A DNA stretch of 17,653 nucleotides from Pseudomonadota bacterium (GTDB lineage Bacteria; Pseudomonadota; Alphaproteobacteria; CACIAM-22H2), in contig JAIUNH010000018.1 in the NCBI GenBank assembly GCA_020161965.1, positions 1 to 17,653 of the forward strand. Direction: 5' to 3'. The notes under the pieces are model-generated. The model had not been told where the DNA came from and searched no databases. It saw only the letters and a program-made list of their open reading frames with translations. Of the stretch, positions 1 through 7,600 are shown piece after piece (the first letter of the stretch is position 1; each line of letters begins with the position of its first letter). The position numbers and the translations under genes are program-made.

Positions 1-22
1 GGCGGGGGGTTAGCTTTTCCAT
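1..22 (-). CDS. lexA: LexA-like SOS repressor, first 7 codons only
   Basis: The minus strand opens with ATG and encodes M-E-K-L-T-P-R before the window ends; the next codon begins with C, which fits the Gln that follows in the LexA N-terminus (Pseudomonas-type proteins begin xKLTPRQ). A GGAG ribosome binding site lies 7 nt upstream of the ATG. Just upstream are a CTGT-N8-ACAG LexA operator and a sigma70 promoter, the expected autoregulated arrangement of lexA. LexA represses SOS genes and self-cleaves when activated RecA is present. Seven codons cannot prove identity; the operator plus the start peptide make it likely. The type is beta/gammaproteobacterial, unlike the rest of the window. Confidence 0.6.
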
Positions 23-40
23 GGCGGGGCTCCGGTCGTA

Positions 41-62
41 TGACTGTATTTATATACAGTCA
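41..62. promoter_or_regulatory. LexA (SOS) box, beta/gammaproteobacterial type
   Basis: A perfect palindrome with 8-bp arms (TGACTGTA and TACAGTCA) around TTTATA. Its core at 44-59 is CTGT-ATTTATAT-ACAG, an exact match to the CTGT-N8-ACAG LexA operator of Escherichia, Pseudomonas and many Betaproteobacteria. It sits 21 nt upstream of the LexA-like start and covers the -10 element, as expected for repression. Alphaproteobacterial LexA normally recognises GTTC-N7-GTTC instead. Confidence 0.8.
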
Positions 63-77
63 CAGCCGGAGACGCAA
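49..77 (-). promoter_or_regulatory. sigma70 promoter of the lexA-like gene
   Basis: On the minus strand a -35 TTGCGT (77-72) and a -10 TATAAA (54-49) are separated by 17 nt. The -10 lies inside the LexA palindrome, so bound repressor would block polymerase. Confidence 0.6.
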
Positions 78-101
78 GCCCCTTGCGGATTTCCCGTGGG
101 T

Positions 102-428
102 TCAACCGAACAGGGCGTCGATTCGCGGATCGCTGGCGGCGCTGCGATGTTCGGCGAGCTTGCCCTGCTCGACCAGCACTTCGTAGCAGCAGACGCGGTT
201 GCGGCCATGCTCCTTGGCGTAGTACAGGCTGCGGTCGGCGAGGCCGACCATGTCGATCGGCGCCATGCCCGGCTGTACCCGGGTGAAGCCGATGCTGCAG
301 CTGACCTTGCCGACCTGGGGGAACTCGTGCTGCTCGACGGCGACGGCCCGGTCGGCGATGCGGCGCGCGAGAATATCGAGCGTATTGAGCTCGATTCCGG
401 CCCGCCGGTGAATCGTCGGCGCTAGCGA
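102..428 (-). pseudogene. C-terminal fragment of a GGDEF (diguanylate cyclase-type) protein
   Basis: An open frame of 108 codons ends at TGA (104-102). The stretch from VEQHEFPQVGKVSCSIGF (residues 31-48) through GLADRSLYYAKEHGRNRV (62-79) is the C-terminal half of a GGDEF domain, followed by a tail (CCYEVLVEQGKL...RIDALF) of a kind I associate with beta/gammaproteobacterial GGDEF proteins. The GG[DE]EF active site and everything N-terminal to it are absent. There is no usable start: the frame begins directly after the TAA of the pentapeptide gene, in the same frame. Only internal ATG codons (residues 55 and 60) exist. It cannot make an active cyclase. It is either a broken gene or the end of an intact gene cut by an assembly join. 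Confidence 0.75.
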
Positions 429-1742
429 TTAGCGCTTGGCGGTTTCGAGCTTCGCGCCGTTTAGATCGGCGCGCTGCGTATTCGCGTGGCGCAGATCGGC
501 ATCGGCGAAATCAACATCGCGCAAGATCGCGCGGCGCAAATTCGCCGCCACCAGTTTGGCGCCGGTGAAATTCGCTCCCGTCGCCTGAACGTCGTTGAGG
601 CGCGCCGCCCAGAAGGGGCGCGGGCCCTTCGGGTCGAGCGGGACTGGCGACAAATCGGCGTTGCGCAGATCGGCCCCCATCAGATTCGATTTGATGAGCG
701 TGGCGCCGCGCATTTTCGTGTTCACGAATTTGGCGCCCTTCAGCAGACAGCTTTGCAGCGTGGCGAAGGTCAGGTCCGAGCCCGAGAAATCCGCCCCCGT
801 GAACGTGCAGCGCATGAATTTGGCGGCCGAGAGATTGCAGCCCGCGAATTCCGCGTGGCTCAGATCGTAGCCTTCGAGGAAAAGCTGCGTGCCTTCCTTG
901 CCTTGCGTATCGACCCACAGCGCATGCTGCGCCACCGCTTCGATCGCGTTGAAGCCGATGCGCGACGGATCGACCGGATATTTGGCATGGGCGAGTTTCA
1001 CGTCCTGCTGAAAGGCGCCTTCGAACAACGCGGCGGCGAGATCCGCACCTTCGAGATTCGTGCGATGCATCTTGGCGTCGGCGAAGCTCGCCCCGGCCAA
1101 CACGCAATTCGACAGGTTGCAGTCCGAGAGATCGGTACCCTTGAATACGGCACCGGTCAGATCGGCGCCCGACAGATCGGCGCCGATCAGGCTGGCGCCG
1201 GTGAGATTGCAGTTGGTGAGGTCGGTCTTGTTGCCGGCGGCGCGCCCGATGCGCGCGTCGGAAAGATTGGCGCCGATGAACGAAGCGCCTTCCGCATTCG
1301 TGTTGGCGCGCGCGGAGCCCGAATAATCGAGCTCGCCATCCTTGCCCGCCATGATCATCACGCCGTCGCGCAGATCGGCCTTGTGCAAGGTCGCCCCTTC
1401 GAAATCGGCGCCGATCAGCGACGCGGCGCGGAAATCGCTGCGCGTGCAATCGGCGTCGATGAAGGTCGTGCGGCGGATATCGGCGCCGAAGAAACTGGCG
1501 CGCGTCAATTTCGCGCGACTGAAATCGCTTTCGACGAACGACCCGCCGACAAACTCCGCGTCGGTCAGATCGTGATCGTTGAAGTCGAGACGGCTGGCTT
1601 CCACGCCTTTCAGAATCAGGCGCTTGCCGCCCGCCTTGCCCTTCAACCACGCCTCATGCGCGGCGATCAGCCGATCGAGGATCGGCTGCACCATACGCAC
1701 AGGCGCTTTGCGTTCGTCTTGCGGGGGGGCCGGGGAATTCAT
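429..1742 (-). CDS. pentapeptide-repeat protein, 437 aa
   Basis: Much of the protein is made of A(D/N/S)(L/F)xx-type repeats, which build a right-handed quadrilateral beta-helix. Three repeat blocks are visible: about residues 43-125, 150-245 and 288-430. The blocks are separated by a polar insert (about 131-147, GKDGELDYSGSAR) and a non-repeat segment (about 246-285). A module recurs: HEAWLKGKAGGKRLILKG (29-46) at the start and HALWVDTQGKEGTQLFLEG (273-291) before the last block, suggesting internal duplication. No signal peptide or membrane segment is seen, so it is probably cytoplasmic. No enzyme motif is present and the function is unknown; other pentapeptide proteins act as DNA mimics or scaffolds. 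The start is the first ATG, with a weak GAG upstream. Its 3' end abuts the GGDEF fragment. Confidence 0.9.
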   Translation of the reverse strand: MNSPAPPQDERKAPVRMVQPILDRLIAAHEAWLKGKAGGKRLILKGVEASRLDFNDHDLTDAEFVGGSFVESDFSRAKLTRASFFGADIRRTTFIDADCTRSDFRAASLIGADFEGATLHKADLRDGVMIMAGKDGELDYSGSARANTNAEGASFIGANLSDARIGRAAGNKTDLTNCNLTGASLIGADLSGADLTGAVFKGTDLSDCNLSNCVLAGASFADAKMHRTNLEGADLAAALFEGAFQQDVKLAHAKYPVDPSRIGFNAIEAVAQHALWVDTQGKEGTQLFLEGYDLSHAEFAGCNLSAAKFMRCTFTGADFSGSDLTFATLQSCLLKGAKFVNTKMRGATLIKSNLMGADLRNADLSPVPLDPKGPRPFWAARLNDVQATGANFTGAKLVAANLRRAILRDVDFADADLRHANTQRADLNGAKLETAKR

Positions 1743-1889
1743 GAAGTCTCGTATTCACGCTCGTTCGTCGTAGAACGGGCGAGATTAGCAAGACAGGGGT
1801 TAATGGTCCGTAGATAAGGACAATTAGATTGTATCGTAACTTATTGCCGCCGCATAATTTTTTGGACGGCGTCAGAAATCACAACAACT

Positions 1890-2558
1890 TCAAAAATCCA
1901 AGTCGGCGTAATGCGTTGGCGGTGGCGAGCCGGGAATATGGTCAGCCAAAAGCGGGCGGAAGGACGGCCGGCTTTTGATTCGGGCGTACCATTCCTTGGC
2001 GCGCGGATGGGCGTCCCACGGCACGTCGCCCATATAGTCGAGCGTCGAGAGATGCGACGCGGCGGCGATATCGGCGAGGCTGAAACTCTCCCCCGCCAGA
2101 AAGCGCCGGCGCTCGGCGAGCCAGCCCAGATATTCCATGTGATAGCGGATGTTCTGGTAGCCCGCGCGGATCGCCTGGCTCGACGGCTCGCCGGTGCCCA
2201 GGAAGCGCTTCAGCAGCTTTTCGCGATAGAGACAGTCGACGACCTCGCGCGCGAATTTCTCGTCGAACCACGCGACGAGGCGGCGGATCTCCGCGCGCTG
2301 CTCGGGCGAATCGCCCAGCAATTTGCGCTCGGGGTACGCTTCGTCGAGATGTTCGCAGATCGCCTGGCTATGGCAGATCGCGTAGCCGGCTTCCTCGATC
2401 AGCACCGGCACGGTGCCGGCCGGATTCAGCGCAAGAAAATCGGGCCGCCGTTCCCAGGTCTTCTCGACCTTGAGTTCGACGTCGAGGCGCTTTTCCGCCA
2501 TCGCCACGCGGACTTTCCGGCAAAACGGCGACAGAGGTTGGTGAAGCAAGGTACGCAT
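1890..2558 (-). CDS. glutathione S-transferase family protein, 222 aa
   Basis: Length and layout are those of a cytosolic GST. The N-terminal thioredoxin-fold domain (1-80) opens MRTLLHQPLSPFCRKVRVAM, with the SPFCRKV active-site loop (Ser/Cys 10-13). NPAGTVPVL (45-53) carries the cis-proline that contacts glutathione, and HSQAICEHLDE (63-73) matches the glutathione gamma-glutamyl site. The helical C-terminal domain has the N-capping motif SLADIAAASHLS (about 160-171). The likely role is conjugation or reduction of a small electrophile with glutathione; the substrate is unknown. The gene starts 19 nt after the exoD-like stop, so it probably shares that transcript, although an 18-bp inverted repeat lies in the junction. 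No clear Shine-Dalgarno precedes the ATG. Confidence 0.88.
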   Translation of the reverse strand: MRTLLHQPLSPFCRKVRVAMAEKRLDVELKVEKTWERRPDFLALNPAGTVPVLIEEAGYAICHSQAICEHLDEAYPERKLLGDSPEQRAEIRRLVAWFDEKFAREVVDCLYREKLLKRFLGTGEPSSQAIRAGYQNIRYHMEYLGWLAERRRFLAGESFSLADIAAASHLSTLDYMGDVPWDAHPRAKEWYARIKSRPSFRPLLADHIPGSPPPTHYADLDF

Positions 2559-2560
2559 GC

Positions 2561-2578
2561 GAATCGATGGGGCGATTC
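2561..2578. repeat. inverted repeat between exoD-like gene and GST gene
   Basis: GAATCG and CGATTC, 6-bp perfect arms around ATGGGG, begin two bases upstream of the GST ATG and touch the exoD-like stop codon. In the minus-strand transcript this hairpin would occupy the region where the GST ribosome binding site should be. It may tune GST translation or be chance. Confidence 0.4.
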
Positions 2579-3174
2579 TACGCCAGTCCGAGCGCGCTTG
2601 CCCCCCAAATCAGCGCCGTCGTGAAAGCGACTGCCGCTGCGGCACAGGCGGCGAGTCCGATCGCGACCGCCACGCCGTCGCGCGCCATCAAGCCCAAGGC
2701 CAAAATCGTCGTCGCGGCGGATGGGATCAGCGGCAGAAAGGGCAGCGGAATCAGCAATAGAATCGCTTCGACGATTGCGACCGCGCCGATGAAGCGGCGC
2801 ATCGGTGCCGCGACCAGCGCCGGCAAACGCGGCCGCAAGAGTTTCTCCACCCGGTTCAAGGCGGGTGTGAGATACGCGACGATGCCGCGCGCACGGACGC
2901 GCGCCACGCCCAGCCGCGCGAGGAAGCCCGGCAGTTTCGGGCTGTCGATGCCCAGCGCCATCTGTGCTGCGATCAACGCCAAAGGCAGCGCAAAGATCGT
3001 CGAGAAACCCGGCAGCGATGGGCCGGGCGTCAGGTTCGGGGCCGCGAACAGGAACAGCAACACGCCATAGCCGCGCGATTCGAGCTTCGCGACCATTTCG
3101 CCCAACGTCGCCTTCGCGTCGTCGGGACCGTCGACGGCACGGGCAAAGGCGGCGGCCATGCTCCCGTCGCTCAT
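2578..3174 (-). CDS. ExoD-family membrane protein, 198 aa
   Basis: Resembles the exopolysaccharide synthesis ExoD family (PF06055, from memory). The diagnostic region is LESRGYGVLLFLFAAPNLTP (about 30-49) followed by a Pro/Gly-rich loop and LPGFSTIFALPLALIAAQMALG. Further hydrophobic segments lie at about 130-150, 152-168 and 172-195, so it is an inner-membrane protein. In Rhizobium exoD affects exopolysaccharide and alkali tolerance; the biochemical role is unclear. The start at 3174 is chosen over a longer frame (to 3366) because it gives a 4-bp ATGA overlap with the upstream VTT gene, and the extra N-terminus is low-complexity shadow sequence. Translational coupling to the VTT gene is likely. 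Confidence 0.82.
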   Translation of the reverse strand: MSDGSMAAAFARAVDGPDDAKATLGEMVAKLESRGYGVLLFLFAAPNLTPGPSLPGFSTIFALPLALIAAQMALGIDSPKLPGFLARLGVARVRARGIVAYLTPALNRVEKLLRPRLPALVAAPMRRFIGAVAIVEAILLLIPLPFLPLIPSAATTILALGLMARDGVAVAIGLAACAAAAVAFTTALIWGASALGLA

Positions 3175-3827
3175 CGCGTTTCCTTTCGCCGCACCAGGAA
3201 GCTCAACGCCAGCACGACGATGCCGATGGCGCCCGCGATCAGCAACGGATCGCGCGCGGCATCGAGACCATCCTCCATCGCCAAGCGCCCGGCGGCTCCC
3301 GCTTGCACGAAAATCGCCGCATACGGCAGCGAGCCGATCAAAGTGCCAAGCGCGAATTGGCGCCATGACAACGAACTAAGCCCCAGCCCGTAATTGACGA
3401 GCGCACCGGGGATCGGCGTGAGGCGCAGCAACGCGATCGTGCGCCAGCCGCCCGCCTCGGCGCGCGCGATCCAGGGCCCGATCTTGGGCAAAGCATGGGG
3501 CACGATCGCACCGGCATTCACATAGCGTGCGAGGTGGAAGGCAAGCGAGGCGCCAGCCAACGTGCCCAACAGCGCCCAGAACAAGCCGCCCGCGACGCCG
3601 AATAAGGCGCCCGCTGCCAGCGCCAGCGCCCAACGCGGCACCGACACCATCGTGCCCGCGATATGCAGAGCGGCGAAGGCAAGCCCCGCCACTGCACCCC
3701 AGGATTGGACCCAAGCGACGATGCCGCGTGCGTCGATCGAATCGCGGTTGATGAAAACAGCCGCGATCCCCGCGACGACCAGCGCCACGGGGATCAGCCG
3801 AAGGAAAAGCGGCGGCTTGCTGTCCAT
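3171..3827 (-). CDS. TVP38/TMEM64 (VTT/DedA superfamily) membrane protein, 218 aa
   Basis: The VTT domain occupies the middle: hydrophobic helices start at about 8-28 and 43-63, then AGALFGVAGGLFWALLGTLA with its glycine-rich re-entrant region, and RLTPIPGALVNYGLGLSSLS with the conserved RLxPxP motif, then TLIGSLPYAAIFVQAG. The last helix is at about 192-213, ending in a basic tail RRKETR. Family members are thought to act as lipid scramblases or flippases in the inner membrane. A longer frame reaches 3914, but the ATG at 3827 has AAGG 6 nt upstream and avoids overlapping the divergent lipoprotein gene; 3833 is an alternative start. It heads a probable operon with the exoD-like gene (ATGA overlap) and GST. 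Confidence 0.82.
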   Translation of the reverse strand: MDSKPPLFLRLIPVALVVAGIAAVFINRDSIDARGIVAWVQSWGAVAGLAFAALHIAGTMVSVPRWALALAAGALFGVAGGLFWALLGTLAGASLAFHLARYVNAGAIVPHALPKIGPWIARAEAGGWRTIALLRLTPIPGALVNYGLGLSSLSWRQFALGTLIGSLPYAAIFVQAGAAGRLAMEDGLDAARDPLLIAGAIGIVVLALSFLVRRKETR

Positions 3828-3873
3828 CGCCATCCTTATAGCGCGTGCGACCCGCGAACGGCATAATCGCGCG
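3828..3873. promoter_or_regulatory. divergent intergenic region, VTT gene / lipoprotein gene
   Basis: Only 46 bp separate the two divergent starts, so both promoters must overlap each other or the coding regions. On the plus strand CATAAT (3862-3867) ends 6 nt before the lipoprotein ATG and there is no Shine-Dalgarno, a spacing that would suit a leaderless mRNA. No convincing -35 is visible, so this is tentative. Confidence 0.3.
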
Positions 3874-4629
3874 ATGGCATTCCCACGTTGTATGGCAATC
3901 GTCGCAATGCTCACTGTGGCAGGTTGCGCGCCCGTCGCGACGTCGCCGATCGTCGTAGACGCACTGGAAGAATGCCCGGCATCCGTACGGACCTGCGTCC
4001 CGCTGATCGCACGCTATACCGACAAAGACCCAGCGATCATCCGCCTCTTCGACAACGAAACGCGCGTGACCGACGTCCGGCGCCTAATCGTCGGCCGTTT
4101 GAACGGCGGCGCCCCGCGTTCGATCGAACTTCGCTTCAGATCGCCCGAAGCGGCGTTAATGGACGACGACTACGGCACCGTCGCTGCGATTGGCACAGAT
4201 ACCATTTTGACCACGCACGGGCCGCTGGAACTACCAGCCGGGGCACTCAGCCTTATCGTCGAAAGAAGCTATCTGCTGATCGACCTGACGGGCGATCGCT
4301 TCCGCTGGATCGCCGGTCCGGATTTGTTTTGGACCCCGCGCTGGCCACCCCAGTCGGCCGCCGAGCTTTGGCCGAGTTTTGATAGCCGGGGCGAGCCAGT
4401 TTGGGTCAACGATACGGGCTGCTTTCGGTTGCCGAAATCCGGCGCGTTCACGGCACTACCGCTCGCGTCGTGCAAACCAGCGGTTCTTCAAATTCTATCG
4501 GACGACGACGCATCGCGGATCAAGGCGCGAGTGGCAGCGCTCGGCCTCGACTTCGACGGGCTCACTTTCAACACCCATCGCGTCGAAGGCATGCCGTTCT
4601 ATCTACGCTTTCCCGGCGAGTTGCATTGA
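3874..4629 (+). CDS. putative lipoprotein of unknown function, 251 aa
   Basis: The N-terminus MAFPRCMAIVAMLTVAGC is a short lipoprotein signal ending in the lipobox V-A-G-C, with Cys18 as the lipidated residue; it should be anchored in the envelope facing the periplasm. The mature part has four more cysteines (34, 41, 183, 200), which could form two disulfides. It has no repeats or enzyme motif I recognise. A Trp/Pro-rich stretch (FRWIAGPDLFWTPRWPP, about 143-159) and a C-terminal region ending PFYLRFPGELH are notable. Longer upstream frames are rejected because they would remove the signal peptide. No Shine-Dalgarno is seen; a second ATG at 3892 would destroy the signal. It is monocistronic and convergent with gltB, sharing the terminator. 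I do not recognise the family. Confidence 0.78.
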   Translation: MAFPRCMAIVAMLTVAGCAPVATSPIVVDALEECPASVRTCVPLIARYTDKDPAIIRLFDNETRVTDVRRLIVGRLNGGAPRSIELRFRSPEAALMDDDYGTVAAIGTDTILTTHGPLELPAGALSLIVERSYLLIDLTGDRFRWIAGPDLFWTPRWPPQSAAELWPSFDSRGEPVWVNDTGCFRLPKSGAFTALPLASCKPAVLQILSDDDASRIKARVAALGLDFDGLTFNTHRVEGMPFYLRFPGELH

Positions 4630-4635
4630 GCGTGC

Positions 4636-4667
4636 AAAGGGCGGCGGCCTGACGGCCACCGCCCTTT
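4636..4667. terminator. bidirectional Rho-independent terminator, lipoprotein / gltB
   Basis: Arms AAAGGGCGGCGGCC (4636-4649) and GGCCACCGCCCTTT (4654-4667) pair over 14 positions with one mismatch around TGAC. The A run on one side and T run on the other let it work for both converging genes: it lies 6 nt after the lipoprotein stop and 5 nt beyond the gltB stop. Confidence 0.8.
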
Positions 4668-4672
4668 AAGCC

Positions 4673-7600
4673 TCAATCGTCGCCGACACCGGCACCGCGG
4701 CGCTTGTCCGCACGGCGCACGGGATGGGCCAGACGCGCCACCATTTCCTTCGGCACGATCTGCTTGAACTTCACGACCTCGCGGTCCCAATCGGCCAGGA
4801 TGCGCTGGGCGTGGGCGCTTTGGGTTTCGCGCGCGTGCTCCTCGACCAATTCCTTCAGCACGCCTTCCCAATGCGCGGTCTCCACGCCTTGGGCAATGAC
4901 GTTCTCGAGATTGAGATGGCGTTCGAGCGTGCCGTCCGAATCGTAGACGAAGCCCATGCCCCCGGTCATGCCGGCGGCGAAATTGTCGCCGACCGCGCCC
5001 AGGATCACGACCGTGCCGCCGGTCATGTATTCGCAACCGTTGGAGCCGCAGCCTTCGACGACGGCCGTGGCGCCGGAGTTGCGCACGGCGAAGCGTTCGG
5101 CCGCTTGGCCGGCCGCGAAGAGGCGCCCCGCCGTGGCGCCGTACAGCACCGTGTTGCCGACGATCGTGTTGGCGTTGGAGACGAGCGGCGAGGACGTGAA
5201 CGGCCGCACGACGATCGTGCCGCCCGACAGGCCCTTGCCCACGTAGTCGTTGGCGTCGCCGAACACTTCGAGCTTCAAGCCCTGCACCGCGAAGGCGCCG
5301 AGCGATTGGCCCGCCGAGCCGCGCAAACGCACGGTGATCTGGCCGGGCTTCAACCCGGTCATCCCGTATTTGCGCGTGATCTTGGACGAAAGCTTCGTGC
5401 CGATCGCGCGGTAGACGTTGCGGATGTTGTAGGCGAGCTGCATCTTCTCGCCGCCCTCGAGCGCGGGAGCCGCATCGCGGATCATCTGCTCGTCCAACGT
5501 CTCGGGCACTTCGTTGCGCCCTTCCAGCGTGCAGTAACGCGGGAACTCGCCCGGATCGGCCTGAACCAGCAGCGGGTTCAAATCCAGATCGTCGAGCGTT
5601 TCGTCGCCGCGCAGAACCTGCGTCAGCAGGTCCGAACGGCCGATCACGTCGATCAGGCGCTTGAAGCCGAGCGAAGCCAGAATCTCGCGGACTTCTTCGG
5701 CCACGAAGGTGAAGAGGTTGACGATCTTCTCCGGCGAGCCTTCGAATTTCGCGCGCAGCTTCGGGTCTTGCGTGCACACGCCCACCGGGCAGGTGTTCGA
5801 GTGGCACTGGCGGACCATGATGCAGCCCATCGCCACCAGCGACGCGGTGCCGATGCCGAATTCGTCGCCGCCGAGCATCGCCGCAATGACCACGTCGCGG
5901 CCCGTGCGAATACCGCCATCGACGCGCAAGCGCACGCGATGACGCAAACGGTTGAGCGTCAGAACCTGGTTCGTCTCGCTCAGGCCCATTTCCCAGGGCA
6001 GGCCCGCATACTTGATCGAGGATTGGGGCGAAGCACCCGTCCCGCCGACATGGCCCGAGATCAGGATCGCATCGGCCTTGGCCTTCGCAACGCCCGCCGC
6101 GATCGTGCCGATGCCCGAACGCGCGACCAGCTTCACGCAAACCGACGCGGTCGTGTTGATCTGCTTGAGGTCATAGATCAACTGCGCGAGGTCTTCGATC
6201 GAATAGATATCGTGATGCGGCGGCGGCGAAATCAGCGTCACGCCGGGCGTCGAGTGGCGCAGACGCGCGATCAGATCGGTGACCTTCGGCCCCGGCAGCT
6301 GACCGCCTTCGCCGGGCTTGGCACCCTGCGCGACCTTGATTTCGAGTTCGCGGCAATTGGTCAGGTACTCGGCCGTGACGCCGAAGCGACCCGACGCGAC
6401 CTGCTTGATCGCCGAGGACGCGTTGTCGCCGTTGGGGCGTGGGCGGTAGCGCGCCGGATCCTCGCCGCCTTCGCCGGAATCGGACTTCGCACCGATGCGG
6501 TTCATCGCGATGGCGAGCGTCTCGTGCGCTTCGGGACCCAATGCACCCAACGAGATACCGGGTGCGACGAGATGCTTGCGGATCTCGGTGATGCTTTCGA
6601 CTTCGTCGACCGAGATCGCCTTGCGGCCCGGCTTGAAGTCGAGCAAATCGCGGATATTGATCGGCGGCAGCTTGCGGCAAGCCTCCGAGAATTTCCGGTA
6701 CGTGCCGTAGGAGTCGCTGTCCACGGCCGCTTGCAGCGTGTGGATCAACTCGCCTTCCCAGAAATGCGCCTCGCCCGATTTGCGGAAGCGGTAGAAGCCA
6801 CCGACGGGCAGCGCCACCACGTCTTCGCGCCACGCGCGCTCGTGCAGATCGCGCACCTTCTTCTGGATGCCGACCAGACCGATGCCGGAAATGCGGCTGG
6901 TCATGCCGGGGAAGAATTCCGAAATCAGCGTGCGCGACAGGCCCACCGTCTCGAAATTATAGCCGCCGCGATAGGAGGAGATGATGGAGATGCCCATCTT
7001 GGACATCACCTTCAGCAAGCCATCGTCGATCGCCTTGCGGAAACGTTCGACGCAATCCTTCAGCACCATGTTGCCGAACAACCCGCGCGCGTGGCGATCG
7101 GCGATCGCTTCTTCGGCGAGATAGGCGTTGACGGTCGTGGCCCCCACGCCGATCAGCACGGCGAAGAAATGCACGTCCATGCATTCGCCGGTGCGAACGT
7201 TCAGCGACGTGAAAGTGCGCAATTGCTGACGCACGAGATGCGTGTGCACGCCGCCCGCCGCCAGGATCATCGGGATGGGCGCACGCCCGCCACCTTGCGC
7301 GCGGTCGGACAGGATCACATGCACGGCCCCGCCGCGCACGCCGTCCTCGGCCTCGCGCTGGACGCGCTTCAACGCGTCACGCAGCGCGAATTCGCCCGAG
7401 GCGGGATCGAAGGTGCAATCGATCTCGACGACCGTATCGCCCATATAGGCGCGCATCGCTTCGAATTCCGCGGTGGTCAGCACCGGGCTTTCGAGCTGCA
7501 GCATGCGGCACTGCGCTTCGTCTTCGTCGAGGATGTTCCCGAGATTGCCCAGACGCGTGCGCAACGTCATCACGCGGCGCTCGCGCAAGCTGTCGATCGG

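Noticed and set aside
73..87. Hairpin CGCAAG-CCC-CTTGCG after the GGDEF fragment as a terminator
   Set aside because: The stem is only 6 bp and has no T run; it also overlaps the -35 of the lexA-like promoter, so a terminator call is not supported.
486..1817. A 443-codon plus-strand frame opposite the pentapeptide gene, with a repetitive look
   Set aside because: Its repeats (GAGEIR, GADQIG and similar) are the reverse-strand reading of the pentapeptide repeats, not an independent protein.
1743..1889. AT-richer gap between the GST and pentapeptide genes as a small RNA or extra gene
   Set aside because: It probably holds the pentapeptide promoter, but I found no convincing -35/-10 pair, no sizeable frame and no strong hairpin.
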